Shown: positions 1-11,738, numbered from the stretch's first letter. The stretch is DNA of 64,000 bases from Cristatella mucedo (GCA_009760855.2 WPIO01000002.1:14380001-14444000), one strand, 5' to 3'. Made by a program: numbers and translations. Notes: generated by a model from the letters alone, not told the origin.

Positions 1-436
1 CAGCCGAATTTGATCATCGTCTCAAGTGCACCAGTTTCTGCTAGGAAGCTTTTTATGTCATTTAAATGTAGATCAAAATGCTGCGGTCGCTATCATGTAA
101 AGACCGTTGGCGACAGAAGCTTTAGCTCTGCAGGTCGTAGACTGTGGAACTCGCTTCCACAATTCTTACTCAATGACAACTACTCTCCTGCTGCCGACTA
201 TGGCTCATCCTTTTCAGCTGTCCTGAGCTGCTACTTCCATGCTACTCACTACCTCAAATGGTCTCCTGACTCAGCTATGCTTCCCACTTTCTCTTTGTTG
301 CGTGAGACGAAACTTTTTAGCTACCGAATGCGTACCGAAAGCCGCTTAGGCTATGAGTGCTCTACACAAAACTCCCCTGCATAACACCCACATAGTCTTT
401 ATGGCTTTGTGGTGTTACAGACGGAGATACATTACA
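1..436 (+). mobile_element. 3' fragment of LINE family B (non-LTR retrotransposon)
   Basis: The segment matches, by eye and over most of its length, the copies at 28630-29050 and 22670-23590. It encodes the worn C-terminal end seen in L2/CR1-like reverse transcriptases (GDRSFSSAGRRLWNSLPQ, residues 34-51 of the reading frame at 10-384), followed by a 3' UTR that ends in repeated ACATT units near 428-441. It is truncated by the left edge of the window. The ACATT tail and different 3' UTR set it apart from the (ATT)n-tailed L2-like family elsewhere in the window. Confidence 0.7.
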
Positions 437-443
437 TTACATT

Positions 444-500
444 GCGTGTGTGTGTGTGTGTGTGTCTGTGTGTGTTGATTTGTGTATGTGCCTGTGTGTA
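444..500. repeat. (TG)n microsatellite
   Basis: A TG dinucleotide run with a few interruptions directly follows the ACATT tail of the LINE-B fragment, as is common for microsatellites seeded at retroposon 3' ends. Confidence 0.85.
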
Positions 501-654
501 TACTGTCGTAATCTACCGTATACATGCATCGTGGCAGATGTCACTTGTGATGGCATTGCTGCACAGTGCCAGCAAGCAAAAATGCCAGCACACTCGTGCT
601 CGAAGCAGTCAAATGCCTATCCTACCGATGTGAGCAAAACTATGTCTGCTGAAT

Positions 655-962
655 AGGACCAGGCGCTGCGTGCGCTGAGCAGGTCGCACAGAAGAAGATC
701 GAGCGGCTGAAGGACAAGCTTGGGAGCACTGAGGGCTGCTCTCAGAGAAGCAGACAGAACGAGACCCTTTAGCTGCAGCATGCAATGTGGCCTCTGCTGC
801 CACTAAGCCTATCTCGCACCATGGCATGGGCATCATTATCACTCTGGTTTTCTTCTCTTTCTATGGTTTCCAGGAGAATGGTTTACATCCAAGACGTCAG
901 CCTGTGGTCTTTTCCCGGCATCCTATCAGCGTTCTTCTATGGCTGTCAAGACGGAGCTCATC
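655..962 (+). pseudogene. possible coding relic: coiled coil plus membrane segment
   Basis: One frame reads QKKIERLKDKL at about 687-719. After a frame change, a second reads LSEKQTERDPLAA and then a hydrophobic stretch, [15 protein letters not shown] (about 826-870), ending near a GT-rich site (962-966). A charged coiled coil followed by a membrane helix recalls TMCO1, whose coiled coil contains a similar KKKIER core. The conserved residues that should follow are not there and the frame is broken. It could equally be chance or an unrelated gene fragment, and no promoter or partner exons are visible. Confidence 0.15.
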
Positions 963-1338
963 AGGTAACGCAAGAAGTGAATCGAAGGTCGAATGACACA
1001 GCTGCCAGCATAACATACCACTGCTTTGCAGCTGAATGCTCTGCTACTTTTTTAAACAGAGCTAGCCATTCTTTGCTTCAGCAATGAACAGTAGTAATTC
1101 GGACACACTTACACCAAGGGTCAGCTAATGCTATTAATGATGCACCGTTTCTTGATGCAACAAGTAAAGAGGGAAGAGGGAAAGGGATAGCGATTCGCTC
1201 TTTTGCATGAAATTTTGAGATTAAAGCATGCTTACGACTACAAGATTACTAGAGTGTCGTGCAGAGTGACTCCTGGAGGACGGCACGATTAAGACGCCTG
1301 CTCTATCGAGGGTTATGGGGTACTTCAGAGGTGAGGGA
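963..1338. other. no recognisable feature
   Basis: Mixed-composition DNA without a supported exon or repeat. It ends where the CT microsatellite begins. Confidence 0.5.
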
Positions 1339-2758
<1,420 letters not shown>

Positions 2759-3062
2759 CCTGTTTCACTCGCTCTGCACCGACGAGCTGCCGATGGTTCG
2801 CCGAGCGGCAGCCTCCAAGATTGGCGAGCTGGCGCGGGCGGCAGAATCGGACGTCGTGAAAAGCGAGCTGCTGCCGCTGCTGTCGCAGCTTGTGGAGGAC
2901 GACCAGGATTCGGTGCGAATGCTCGCGGTCGAGAGTCTGCCGCTGCTCGCCTCGTCGTTCAAGGCGTCCGATGCAGACAAGCTCGTCGCTAGTGTGTTTC
3001 GCACTGTGGTCGACGACAAATCGTGGAGGGTGCGAAACGTTCTGGCAGATAAGTTCATCGAG
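2759..3062 (+). CDS. PPP2R1A: PP2A scaffold subunit A (HEAT repeats), first visible exon
   Basis: Encodes the HEAT-repeat scaffold of protein phosphatase 2A, which holds the catalytic C and regulatory B subunits together. This exon corresponds to about residues 175-275 of the human protein. Diagnostic strings are PMVRRAAASK, DDQDSVRMLAVES and DDKSWRVR, which carry the Pro, Arg, Ser and Trp positions at the B-subunit interface of the human protein. The acceptor is taken at the TTGCAG ending at 2758; the reading frame stays open further upstream, so a longer exon is possible. The donor is GAG|GTCAGC in phase 0. By eye, identity to vertebrate PP2A-A is about half, unusually low for so conserved a protein. 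The N-terminal third is outside the window. Confidence 0.93.
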
Positions 3063-3318
3063 GTCAGCGGCTCAGCAGTTCAGAGGCGGACAGTGACGAT
3101 TAAAATGGGCAGCCGTCGTTAAATGAGATACCAGGCTCGCTAAGCTGTGCAGGCAGTGCAATGCGGGCGATCATGCCGGGAGCGTAGCGAGCGATCGGCA
3201 GCGGCTCCGTCAGGTCATCTGCCAAGCGTGCTCTGGCTATGCCTGATAGCTGGTGCTTCGAGCATGCTGCAGCTGCACTTTCGGCGGCTAAGGATCATGC
3301 AGGCCCGTGCTCTTGAAG

Positions 3319-3433
3319 GTAGCAAAATGCTTTGGAACATCTACTCTGAGGGGTGACATTGTCGTGGGCTTTCAAAATCTTCTACGAGATGATGAACCGG
3401 AAGTACGGGCTGTCGTAACATCAAAAATAAAAG
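3319..3433 (+). CDS. PPP2R1A: PP2A scaffold subunit A, exon 2 of the visible set
   Basis: Reads VAKCFG, then DIVVGFQNLLRDDEPEVRA and TSKIK. It lines up without gaps with the human segment containing LVPAFQNLMKDCEAEVRA. The acceptor CTTGAAG precedes 3319 and is phase 0, matching the preceding exon. The donor AAAG|GTACAAG leaves phase 1. The 256-bp intron before it is the shortest up to here. A very long CT microsatellite starts about 30 bp beyond the donor, so splicing here takes place beside a long polypyrimidine tract. Confidence 0.92.
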
Positions 3434-3454
3434 GTACAAGTACATCTTTAGCTT

Positions 3455-3462
<8 letters not shown>

Positions 3463-3535
<73 letters not shown>

Positions 3536-3536
3536 G

Positions 3537-3629
<93 letters not shown>

Positions 3630-3682
3630 CTCTGTCTCTCTCTGTGTCTCTGTCTCTCTATTTCTCTCTCTCTCTCTTTCTT

Positions 3683-3751
<69 letters not shown>

Positions 3752-3770
3752 CTCTTTCTCTCTCTCACTT
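3463..3770. repeat. long imperfect (CT)n microsatellite, about 310 bp, in a PP2A intron
   Basis: CT dinucleotides interrupted by TGTCTC, TGTATC and TTTC units. Polypyrimidine is on the transcribed gene's sense strand. The apparent reading frames over it are artefacts. Copy number probably varies between individuals. Confidence 0.97.
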
Positions 3771-4479
3771 TTCTTCATTCGCTTTTGGCTTTCTTCGTGG
3801 AACTATTTTTTGTTTGTTCTGGGAGCGCTGTGCATTTATCGTATAACACATCAGGTGATGAAGCTGATTAATATAAATTCTCAGGTCAATGTTCTAGGTT
3901 TTTTATTCAGCTTATTTATTTGCGTAGTTTTTTCGAAGCATGGCAAATTGTGTCGACCAGTTGAATGGCGACAGCATCGATCGATCGCCTTTTCCAGGTA
4001 CATCGCAGACCTCGCGCGAGTTACCTGTACCTAGTTTTTATTTTCGAGAAAAATTGGCCCTGGGCAAAAACATATAATTCTAAGAATTTTTACAAGACTC
4101 AACAAATTTTTCGCACCGTTTTCGTCAAAGGCGCTTCACTTAGTAACCGCTCGCTATACCTACCTGCTCCGAGCTCATTGGTCATAAGACTCGAAGGAGC
4201 TATTTTTCGTCTCCGAACGGAAGCTTCGTGGGGGCTACTTGCTTTTGTCTAGTCTCTCTGGGCGAATCAGCAATCAGCAGTCAGGAATCCCGGAATCACA
4301 CATCGTAAGACCTAGTGCTTCACAGATTCGACAGCGATGCCACGTCCGGTTATACTCGGCCTTTGGTGGGACGAGCTAGGGGGTTGCCCTGATGAGCTCG
4401 TTGTGACGCCTGTGCCGCATGCATTACTGCACTCAATCGTACTCTGCTGCCGTCTTACAGCAGCGTAACATACCTACAG
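3771..4479. other. intron, nothing recognised
   Basis: AT-leaning intronic sequence between the microsatellite and a LINE tail. No exon-like reading frame with matching splice phase was found. Confidence 0.5.
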
Positions 4480-4624
4480 CTCAACGCTCAAGCTGCATTT
4501 CCGACCAGCACGAAAATCCACTAACCATTCGATTCGATTGTGTTTCCTTTGCAGCAAATGTAAAGTGCCTAGAAAGAGATCGAGTTCTCTGAGGGCGCTG
4601 TAATAAATGTATTATTATTATCAA
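4480..4624 (+). mobile_element. L2-like LINE, 3' tail only
   Basis: Carries the family 3' signature: TTTGCAGCAAATGTAAAG, then the AGAAAGAGAT-GAGTTCTCTGAGGGCGCT block, then an (ATT)n end at 4612-4621. This is a heavily 5'-truncated insertion, typical of target-primed reverse transcription. Confidence 0.85.
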
Positions 4625-5016
4625 ACCTTGTCAATGGAGTCCTTATCACGTGAGGTACAACTCCAAGTGCAAAGTAGAGCAAAATCTAGACCTTGACTCG
4701 CAGGCCGAGTCTCATTTTGCCACGCTTGTCGCGACTAACCAACCACTCGACACTGACAGCTAGATGGAGAGCTTACTCATCTCAAGCGCCTCCTGTCCAC
4801 GAGGTTCTTGCTTTGGGTTCCGGTCTTTTATTGTTAGGTGTTCGGCAATAGTAGTTAGGCCATTTTACCAGTGACAAGGTGCTTTCCACGGCTACTAATT
4901 GGGCAAATTATTGTGAAGTAGCTCGGAGAGCCAACTTAGCAGCCTGGGCAAATTGGTGCTCCGCCGCCGGGAAGCCGTCTAAATATTGCACAATACTGTT
5001 CGACACATCTATTTGT
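4625..5016. other. intron, nothing recognised
   Basis: Unique-looking intronic DNA between the LINE tail and a SINE-A copy. Confidence 0.4.
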
Positions 5017-5187
5017 GTCCGTAATGGCCCAGTAGGTAAGGCAGTTTCTTTTCACGACCTCGGTGCCGAGGTCGTAGGGTTCGAATCCTGCGGTGTGCGG
5101 TCCTGTATTGTCGCTGCAAGCGGTGATGATGGCCGCAAAGGCTCTTCTGTCGCTATACAAAATAGGCTTTTAAATCAGCTAACATTT
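5017..5187 (+). mobile_element. SINE-A (tRNA-derived SINE), best + strand copy
   Basis: The head has RNA polymerase III promoter boxes spaced as in a tRNA: A box TGGCCCAGTAGG at 5025-5036 and B box GGTTCGAATCC at 5078-5088. Between them is a near-perfect palindrome (ACGACCTCGG at 5054-5063, CCGAGGTCGT at 5066-5075). The body (GGCTCTTCTGTCGCTATAC) and the 3' end (TTAAATCAGCTA) recur in the copies at 13215, 16451, 36026, 55968 and 60843. It is not a tRNA gene: no acceptor stem can be drawn and the sequence is dispersed. Confidence 0.88.
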
Positions 5188-5860
5188 ATAAATACTATAT
5201 TTATTTCTGTCGACGGTGCACTGGCTATCTTTGGATTTCGTTTATGTAATGCCCTTTCGCTGTAATAGAAACGTGTAGCAAAAGCGTTTTCTCTTATTTT
5301 AATAAATTGCCTATTATTTAAATGCAATACATTTTAAACGACCTACTTTCGAGCATAGCTTGTAAGGCCCATTAGAAGGGTGCAGGACTTGCACGGAAAA
5401 GTAATCCTCAAATTGTGTACCACTTGGCAAACATTTTAACTCAAAGTCATTACTGTTAATCATGTGTGTTATTGGAGTGTGGATGACTGCTAGATCTGCT
5501 GATAATCGGTGAGTTTCGACAGACTCCCAAGACAAACAAGAGACAGCCTCGATCTCGAATAGAAGAACCTGGCTTGCATGAGAGGCAGCAGCACTCTATC
5601 GAGAAGTAGGAAGTGTACTCAGATAAGTTTTCTTTTCTTACATGATCCTCCTGCTGATCGATAGAATTCGTAACTAGCGTGCAGCATAGGCAGCATCAGC
5701 AGCTTGGAGTCCATGCAGGATCAAGATGTGCCGATCGGCCGAGCAGCCGAAGCATTTGCTAGCCCCAGAGAACACCCAGTCTGCTCTCCACAACTCCCAG
5801 AAATGTGTTTTTAGAGAATGGGAGGGAGCAAAGCGGGCGATGCTATTCCCCTGCAGAAAG
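5188..5860. other. intron, nothing recognised
   Basis: AT-rich, no supported exon or repeat family. Short reading frames on both strands lack homology that I can recognise. Confidence 0.4.
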
Positions 5861-6700
5861 TTAATACTAATAATCATACATACTGTGTGTATAGGACCCT
5901 CTGAGAACTAAATCTCTTTCTAGGCAATGTATTACATCTTTCTCGTTCTTACTCCTATCTGCCCATACATAGAAGCATATCAACATGGTTAGTGATATCA
6001 TTCAGGTTTTCAGTAGGCATAGGCATACAGAAAAAAATTCCCTATAACGTAGCAATAATGTATTTTTACCTGCTTAAATGTCGTCAAGTCAGGGGCTATC
6101 GCAACGTGAGTCGGGAGTGAGTTACTGGCTTTGGGAGCATACAGGCTAATGGCATGGTCTCCAAAAGATTGAGGTTCGTTCGAGGCACAGCTTGATTACT
6201 ACTTGAGTAAGAAGAGTATGCTTTGATGCATAGCCTGATGAGTAGTTTGATATATAGGCTGAAAGTGATAGAATGGAGGGAACTACAAGTGCGTGATAGA
6301 ACCTTAAATTCGATGTGCTCCTTGATAAGAACCTAGTTCAGATGGGTGAGAAGTGGTGTAGTGCAGCAACTACGATGCTCACGTCACAGCATTTGCCATA
6401 TTCCACAGGCTGAACGACCTGCGTATAGTGAGTTGCAGAAGGCGAGACAGGATGCCACAAATGCACAGAGGACAGCTTGCCTGTAGTACCCTTGCCTAAG
6501 CAAACAAAGTCTGGGCCACACTCGGTTTGCCTACTGCTAGTAATTTAGTTTTATCGTCAATAAATTTGAGAAAGCTTGCCGGCGTTCAAGTGCGAATGTC
6601 AGCAAAAATGCAGTAGGGGAGTTAAGACAGTTTGAGGTGCTGGAGGGATCAAAGCATAGGTGCTGCTGCTTGTCATCGGCATAGAAGTGTAAAGTGTGCT
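5861..6700 (-). mobile_element. L2-like LINE, degenerate 3' portion
   Basis: Read on the minus strand it holds the family's 3' UTR and the C-terminal RT region. Typical blocks such as GGCTTTGGGAGCATA (about 6129-6145) and GTCGTCAAGTCAGG (about 6080) match the copies at 12245, 29265 and 58008. All frames are broken. It lies in the intron between the second and third visible PP2A exons. Confidence 0.75.
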
Positions 6701-7148
6701 TTGATCACATGCTTCCACATATTCAGTGCTTGGTTGTTTGACCAAATCCTGTTGATGCATCTTCTACATTTGAGTTTGGCACGTGAAGCTGTTTTCACCA
6801 AGTTTCAGGAACTTCGCTGTATGAATGAGATGACTCTCGATCTCTGATGACCGGAGCCAGTCTGCTACTATCTGGTTCAGAACTCGTTCTTTCTTGTTTG
6901 GTGGCTTTATTGTCACAAATTTCTATCGTATTTCAAATGAGGCAGCTGGATGGGAGGAGTCCTTGTAGTCGAGCTCCAGTATTAAATTAGCATACTTTGG
7001 TTGGTATTTGATGACACCTACAGGCGAAAAAATTGTGAGCGTTCATCGGCTTGTCGCAGGAGTAGAAAAGTGGCGAGCGTCAGTCGTCTGGCAGCGACAT
7101 GCACCATGCACAAGAAGTGGATCTGGCAAGTGGTGTTGTTCCGTTTAG
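6701..7148. other. intron upstream of PP2A exon 3
   Basis: No feature recognised. The reading frame that opens into the exon from 7001 is an extension through the intron, rejected because alignment and splice phase place the acceptor at 7148. Confidence 0.4.
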
Positions 7149-7305
7149 ATTTTTGTCAGGTCCTGCCTTCCGACCATAGAGAGGGCATCATCGTGAAGCA
7201 GATAATGCCGTGCGTCAGAGACCTGGTGATGGACACCAACCAGCAGGTCAAGATAGCACTGGCCACCGCAGTCACGTCACTTGCCTTTTTAATAGGCAAG
7301 GTCAA
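7149..7305 (+). CDS. PPP2R1A: PP2A scaffold subunit A, exon 3 of the visible set
   Basis: Joined to the previous exon it reads KDFCQVLPSDHREGIIVKQ, residue for residue over the human KEFCENLSADCRENVIMSQ. It continues with IMPCVRDLVMDTNQQVK and TSLAFLIGK. The acceptor TTTAG at 7144-7148 completes a phase-1 codon. The donor is GTCAA|GTAAGG (phase 2). A competing acceptor (GTCAG at 7158) would break the frame with the upstream exon. The 3.7-kb intron before it holds the long CT tract, a SINE-A and two LINE pieces. Confidence 0.93.
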
Positions 7306-7796
7306 GTAAGGCCTGCTAACATTGGACATCGCGAGCAAGCGCTCCGACATCGCTCTACCAGTAGTTTGACAATAAGGCTGTGACTTGCGTGCGAATGTCA
7401 TGCTTTCATTTAAAATGCACGACCGTTCAACGGGCAGTTATAATCGCTGCGTCGAATGCGATAGCTTTTAGGTGGCTGATGACTTGTCAGGCACGCGAGT
7501 CTGCGGCTTTTGCTGGCATGACCAGACGCGAGGGCAAGAGACAAACTTTCGACGCGATGCTAGATCTAGATATGAGGCTGCTTCGGCACAACAGCCTTCG
7601 GGGGGGGGGCTGTTGTGCCTTAGCGTCTCCACTGGCCGGCAGCATCTGGTTTCTGCCGACGGCCGTAGTAACGTCTTTGGTCATGGCTGCAGTGTCTTGG
7701 GCCCCAGATGCTGTTTCGGCAGCATTTGCTGCTGCGTTAGCATCGGCGGCAGCAGCAGCAGCAGCGCTGGCTTCCGTGCGGCGTATTACGTTTCAG
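7306..7796. other. intron, GC-rich with a G-run
   Basis: Intron of 491 bp. It contains a run of G at about 7599-7609 and a GCAGCA-rich stretch at 7735-7770 next to the following acceptor. The large overlapping reading frames here are not genes. Confidence 0.6.
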
Positions 7797-7896
7797 TACA
7801 ACCGAGCATCTCATACCGCTGCTGACGGTGCAGCTAAAGGACCCGGTGCCTGAGGTTCGGTTCACCGTGCTATCCAAGCTGGACTGCGTGAGCGAG
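7797..7896 (+). CDS. PPP2R1A: PP2A scaffold subunit A, exon 4 of the visible set
   Basis: The spliced product reads GKVNTTEHLIPLLTVQLKD, then PEVRFTVLSKLDCVSE. The human counterpart is GKDNTIEHLLPLFLAQLKD followed by PEVRLNIISNLDCVNE, so this is HEAT repeats 9-10. The acceptor TTTCAG ends at 7796 and its first base completes the split Asn codon. The donor GAG|GTAAGA is phase 0. Confidence 0.93.
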
Positions 7897-8130
7897 GTAA
7901 GAATGTGCCCCCTCGGCGCCTCGGCGCTCGGAGTCCTCGAATGCGACTTGCTCACACTCGCTCGATTCGCCCGCCCCCCCCCCCGACAGCACGGTTTTTC
8001 CACGACTGCTGCTCCCTGCCGCCCCCAGCCCATTGCCCGGCCGAGCAACTTCACTAGAGATCCAGCCATCCAGTCAGCGCTCGGCAATCGTTCAATGACT
8101 CAGAGCTCTGCTGCTCCTTTTCGCATTCAG

Positions 8131-8314
8131 GTGATCGGTGCGAGGCAGCTGTCGCAGACGCTGCTACCGGCCGTGGTCGAGCTAGGCGAAGACGGCAACT
8201 GGCGCGTCCGCATGGCCGTCGTCGACTACATGCCGCTGCTGGCCGCACAGCTCAGCAAGGAAGCCTTCGACGAAAAGTTCACTCCTCTGTGCCTCGGATT
8301 CCTCAAGGATCACG
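8131..8314 (+). CDS. PPP2R1A: PP2A scaffold subunit A, exon 5 of the visible set
   Basis: Starts VIGARQLSQTLLPAVVELGE and continues WRVRMAVVDYMPLLAAQLS, then ends FLKDH. These are HEAT repeats 10-11, at the edge of the catalytic-subunit binding half. The acceptor is ATTCAG at 8125-8130 (phase 0). The donor CACG|GTGAGT is phase 1. The 234-bp intron before it has a C-run at 7974-7985. The exon is GC-rich compared with the surrounding introns, a pattern shared by all coding exons here. Confidence 0.95.
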
Positions 8315-8754
8315 GTGAGTGCTGCAGGGTAACAGGGAGACACGCTTCTATTCGGCACGTCTATTGTGCGAATGGCTTAATTTCAAAATGTCGGTGCACA
8401 ATCGGAGCGGTTCTTGCCGCTTACGCTTCGTGCGGCCACGTGCACAGCGTTTCGTGCTCGTACACCTGCCTCCTTCACCGCTCCTTGACGCCTCTCCTTG
8501 ACGGCGCCTTTGTCCCCCTTCTCGACTTACTTTTCCTGCAAGCGTCCATACGCAGGTGAGAACGTTCTCATGGCTGCGTGTTCGTGTGTGTGCGGAATTG
8601 CAAGTATGCGATCAATGGGCACTTGCTCGAGACTTGTTCGGGCAGCTGTTTCAGCAGACGTAATAGCCACATCCGTTTGTCGCCGGTCGTTTTGACCTTG
8701 GCTTATGAGCACTGCCTATGCATCTCGTTTTAGGACGTCTACTTCTGAGTTATG
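8315..8754. other. intron, nothing recognised
   Basis: Start of the largest PP2A intron in the window (5.4 kb). No exon-like sequence. Confidence 0.4.
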
Positions 8755-9060
8755 ACAATAATAATAATACATTTTTATTTAATTAGTAGGTAGCTGGTCA
8801 CTGGAGCCGTTGTTAAAACTAATTAAACCTAGTTTCAAAGAGGTGAGGCCGGCGTCTTTTTAATGATAATAATAATAATACATTTGTCATGGCATCCTCG
8901 GAAAACTGAATCTCTTTTTTAGGCATGTCAAATTTGCTGCAAAGGAAGCACGATCGAGTGGTTAGTGGTAGCATGCTCAATGAGCAAGCATAACGTGGTT
9001 AGAGGTGACATGCACAGGCTCAGCATGCAAATATGGCGGCAGCCTGTTTTTCCTCGCTAG
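8755..9060 (-). mobile_element. L2-like LINE 3' tails (two abutting pieces)
   Basis: Two ATAATAATA starts (8758 and 8866) are followed by the family tail. The second continues to CTGAATCTC, TTTGCTGCAAAGGAAG and the CATGCTCAATGAGCAAGCAT region. Read on minus this is the L2-like 3' end with its (ATT)n terminus. Confidence 0.7.
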
Positions 9061-9224
9061 ATGTCTGCTCTGAAGGTGAAGTGAAGGACCTATAGACTCC
9101 AGCACGTACGTCCATATCGAATTACCGTTTTGTTTTCGGCAACACCTCAGTCGGGCCCAATGGCATATCCGGGAGCTTTTTCTAGAGGTACCAAACCTTG
9201 ACTTTTTGGCCGTGTCGTGTACAA

Positions 9225-9480
9225 ATGCCGTGAGGGGTATACACCATTGCGGAACTGCCGTAGTATTCTGGCAAGAAGGAACATGCGGTTGAGGCTAGCG
9301 ATGGCCTGCTACGGCCGAACCTAGTTGTCGACGATGGGACCACGGTCATCATCGTAGACGTCACCATCCCACCCCGTTAGACATCTAAGCTCTCGAGAAG
9401 GCTGCAGACAGAAAGGTCACAAAGTAAGCAGGCATGGGGAACAACTTCCCATGGCGAACATCAGCTCTCTGCAGCGTAAA
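9225..9480 (+). mobile_element. R2/NeSL-like LINE fragment (restriction-like endonuclease)
   Basis: A frame from about 9278 reads GLLRPNLVVDDGTTVIIVDV. After a stop, ALEKAADRKVTK and AGMGNN follow at about 9390-9440. The LxPDLVV...VVDVT pattern followed by a K-rich helix is typical of the C-terminal nuclease of R2- and NeSL-type non-LTR retrotransposons; here the usual PD reads PN. Several stops show it is dead. Assigned from motif memory only. Confidence 0.5.
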
Positions 9481-9524
9481 GTTAAATAGAAAATGAAATG
9501 CGCGTGCATAGCACTCTAAGAAAC

Positions 9525-9592
9525 CTTCAACTCTATTCAGGTGCTTTACATACGCCACAGGGCTGAACCCCACGACCTCTCCAAGCTTAAGG
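9525..9592 (-). mobile_element. SINE-B fragment
   Basis: Matches the CTATTCAGG-GCTTTACATA, CACAGGGCTGAACCCCACGACC part of SINE-B (minus strand) and stops before the A-box end. It appears to interrupt the R2/NeSL-like debris. Confidence 0.6.
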
Positions 9593-10675
9593 CAAACATA
9601 TGGCACCCCTGGGCCAAACCTTGCCGGCATGTTGCTGGTGCTCTACGGTCCTACGTCCTTCATACGAAGCAAACGACCACCTTCCCGATGTTCTTGGCGC
9701 TTTCCACATAGAAACCGAATGCTCTTCGGGAAACTCTGCTTCGGCGATACGACTAAGGGTAGCACGGCTGCATCGGAGAAATCCTCCTCCGGTGAAGGCG
9801 ACCTTTCGATCGTTCAGCAAGCTGCCCCGCCGCCCCCCCGCCCCCGAGCTCGACAGGAAGGATGACCAAGCAAACGTAACTTTGTAAGCATTTCATAGTT
9901 TTGAAATTTTTTGGAGACTGCAGGTTTGAGTGCGTTATATTCGTTTCATAGCGTTTCCTTCTGTGTTCATTCAAGACGGACCCGGTTCTACCTCGAAGGG
10001 CAGTGAAGGCGGCAGTGGGCCCAAGTTCCCTTTCATAGCTTTGCACGGGTGGCGAGCCATGGGTGAAAAGATCATGTTGTCAATATTGATGTCAGGTATA
10101 AGTGCCGTGGGCGGCTATGCACGCTGGTGAAACCGCTTCTAAATGCCGGAAAAAAGGAACCAACCAACTCTAGACCATTGGCTGGATCTTGCAAGCTGCC
10201 AGCTTGGAAGGAAGTTCACAGGGCTTGGCAGGATATAGAATGAGGAGCAATTCATGAGAGCTATTAAACGGGCTTTCTAGCACTAGCAAACATCTAAGCT
10301 CACATCCGGTCTATAAGATTGCACTTGGAATCACGTAAGCAGTAAAACAGAGGCCAGTAATGTAATCGATGAGCGGTATACGAAATGAAATCAACGATGG
10401 CAAACATGCCCTTTAAGCCATCGATTAACCTCTGCAGCGAAACAAAATAGTACACCCTGAATTAAAGTTGACTCATCTTAACCACATCGGGAATTATATT
10501 ATTGCTTAACAATAATTGGAAGGGCAAAGACAGAACTGATGTGATGCGACAGCTACGCCGTTGACGACAGCCCAGACGAGCTTCTGAGTTTCGCACTATT
10601 TGCAGACAGGAATCCTGAATCGAGGCAATCACAACAATCTAGATGCGCAAACGCACGAACGGGAGTCTGGCTGTC
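9593..10675. other. intron, nothing firmly recognised
   Basis: May hold more decayed retroelement sequence at 9600-9880, where overlapping frames on both strands have no recognisable homology. C-run near 9828-9845. No exon. Confidence 0.4.
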
Positions 10676-11215
10676 AATCATAATAATACGTTCGTCTGGC
10701 GCCCTTAGAAAACCGAATCTTTTTCGGGACACTTTTTACGTGTATGCTGTGAAGGAAGCGTGATCAAATCGTTGGTAGTAGCATGCTCAATGTCAACCAT
10801 GGTTAGATATGACATACAGAGTCGACATGAAAATATGGTTAGCGGCAGCATGCACAGTGTGAGCACGCTTAAGCACACGAACGACGAATCACAAGGACCA
10901 GCTAAATTCTGCGATGCAGATGATTTTTTAGCTTATTTATAATGTCGTCAAGTCAGAGTCACACTCTTACCTAAGCAGGCCCGGATTTTGATGATGTTCC
11001 TGAAAGGAGGCCGACTTGATCGTGGAGAAAATGGATTAATCTAACGACACGTAAGTTTGTAACAGTTAGTAAGACTGAATTCAGAGCCGGCGTCATCTAT
11101 GTGATCCTAGCTGAACCAATCATGGTGTTTAGGTCTTCCAACTTTCGGATGATCCCAGATTCCACATAACTATGAGCTTGGTCTTATTACCTTCAGCCAT
11201 TGTGACTTTAGATAA
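10676..11215 (-). mobile_element. L2-like LINE, degenerate 3' portion
   Basis: Starts with ATAATAATA at 10679 and on minus carries the family's 3' UTR, then the GTCGTCAAGTCAGAG block (about 10945) and GCCCGGATTTTGATGATGTT (about 10979). Both have counterparts in the long copy at 29.3-30.1 kb. Confidence 0.7.
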
Positions 11216-11738
11216 CATGGAACATTCAATTCTGATCATTTTTAATCACCTGCCTGTTTATGTTTTTCGTTAACCAGAACCTTGCAGAGAACCAGCTGCT
11301 AGTAGTATGGTATTCCTGGCTATCATTACAACCACGAAGCTCATGGCATTTTCAGTTAGTAAACGTAAGATTTTCTCTCAGTTATTTGTCTGTTTAAAGC
11401 ACCCCAATTAACAAAGCGCATCTTTTGTCTGCACGGTATAGTAGTTCATCGGACAAACTTGACAAGATTTTAAACCCGAGCGTAGTGCTTAGTTATACCT
11501 GTCGTACTGTTGCTTTGCTCTTGTATATATAGAGCATGTTCTGTATAGCTTCGTCTGTAAATCGACAAAGATAAAAATATAAAGTAGGTTTTATGCTGGA
11601 GAGTTTTCTATCTGATGGCTTAAAAGAATGTGCCAGATTAGGCAGCAGGAGAAAGGACGTCGTTGCATATGACCAGCCGCGGTAAAGCCTCTGTTCCTAA
11701 CGGTCTTTAAATCAGTAAATGGAACTGCTAATTTATTG
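11216..11738. other. intron, nothing recognised
   Basis: AT-rich sequence next to the SPIN insertion. Contains TATATATAGAGC near 11525 but no supported promoter. Confidence 0.4.

Noticed and set aside
5017-5095. tRNA gene
   Set aside because: A and B boxes are present, but the sequence is dispersed in many copies with a common 3' body and has no acceptor stem, so it is a SINE head. The same holds for the SINE-B heads.
7001-7148. Upstream extension of PP2A exon 3 as coding
   Set aside because: The phase-1 donor of the previous exon and the residue-by-residue alignment place the acceptor at 7148.
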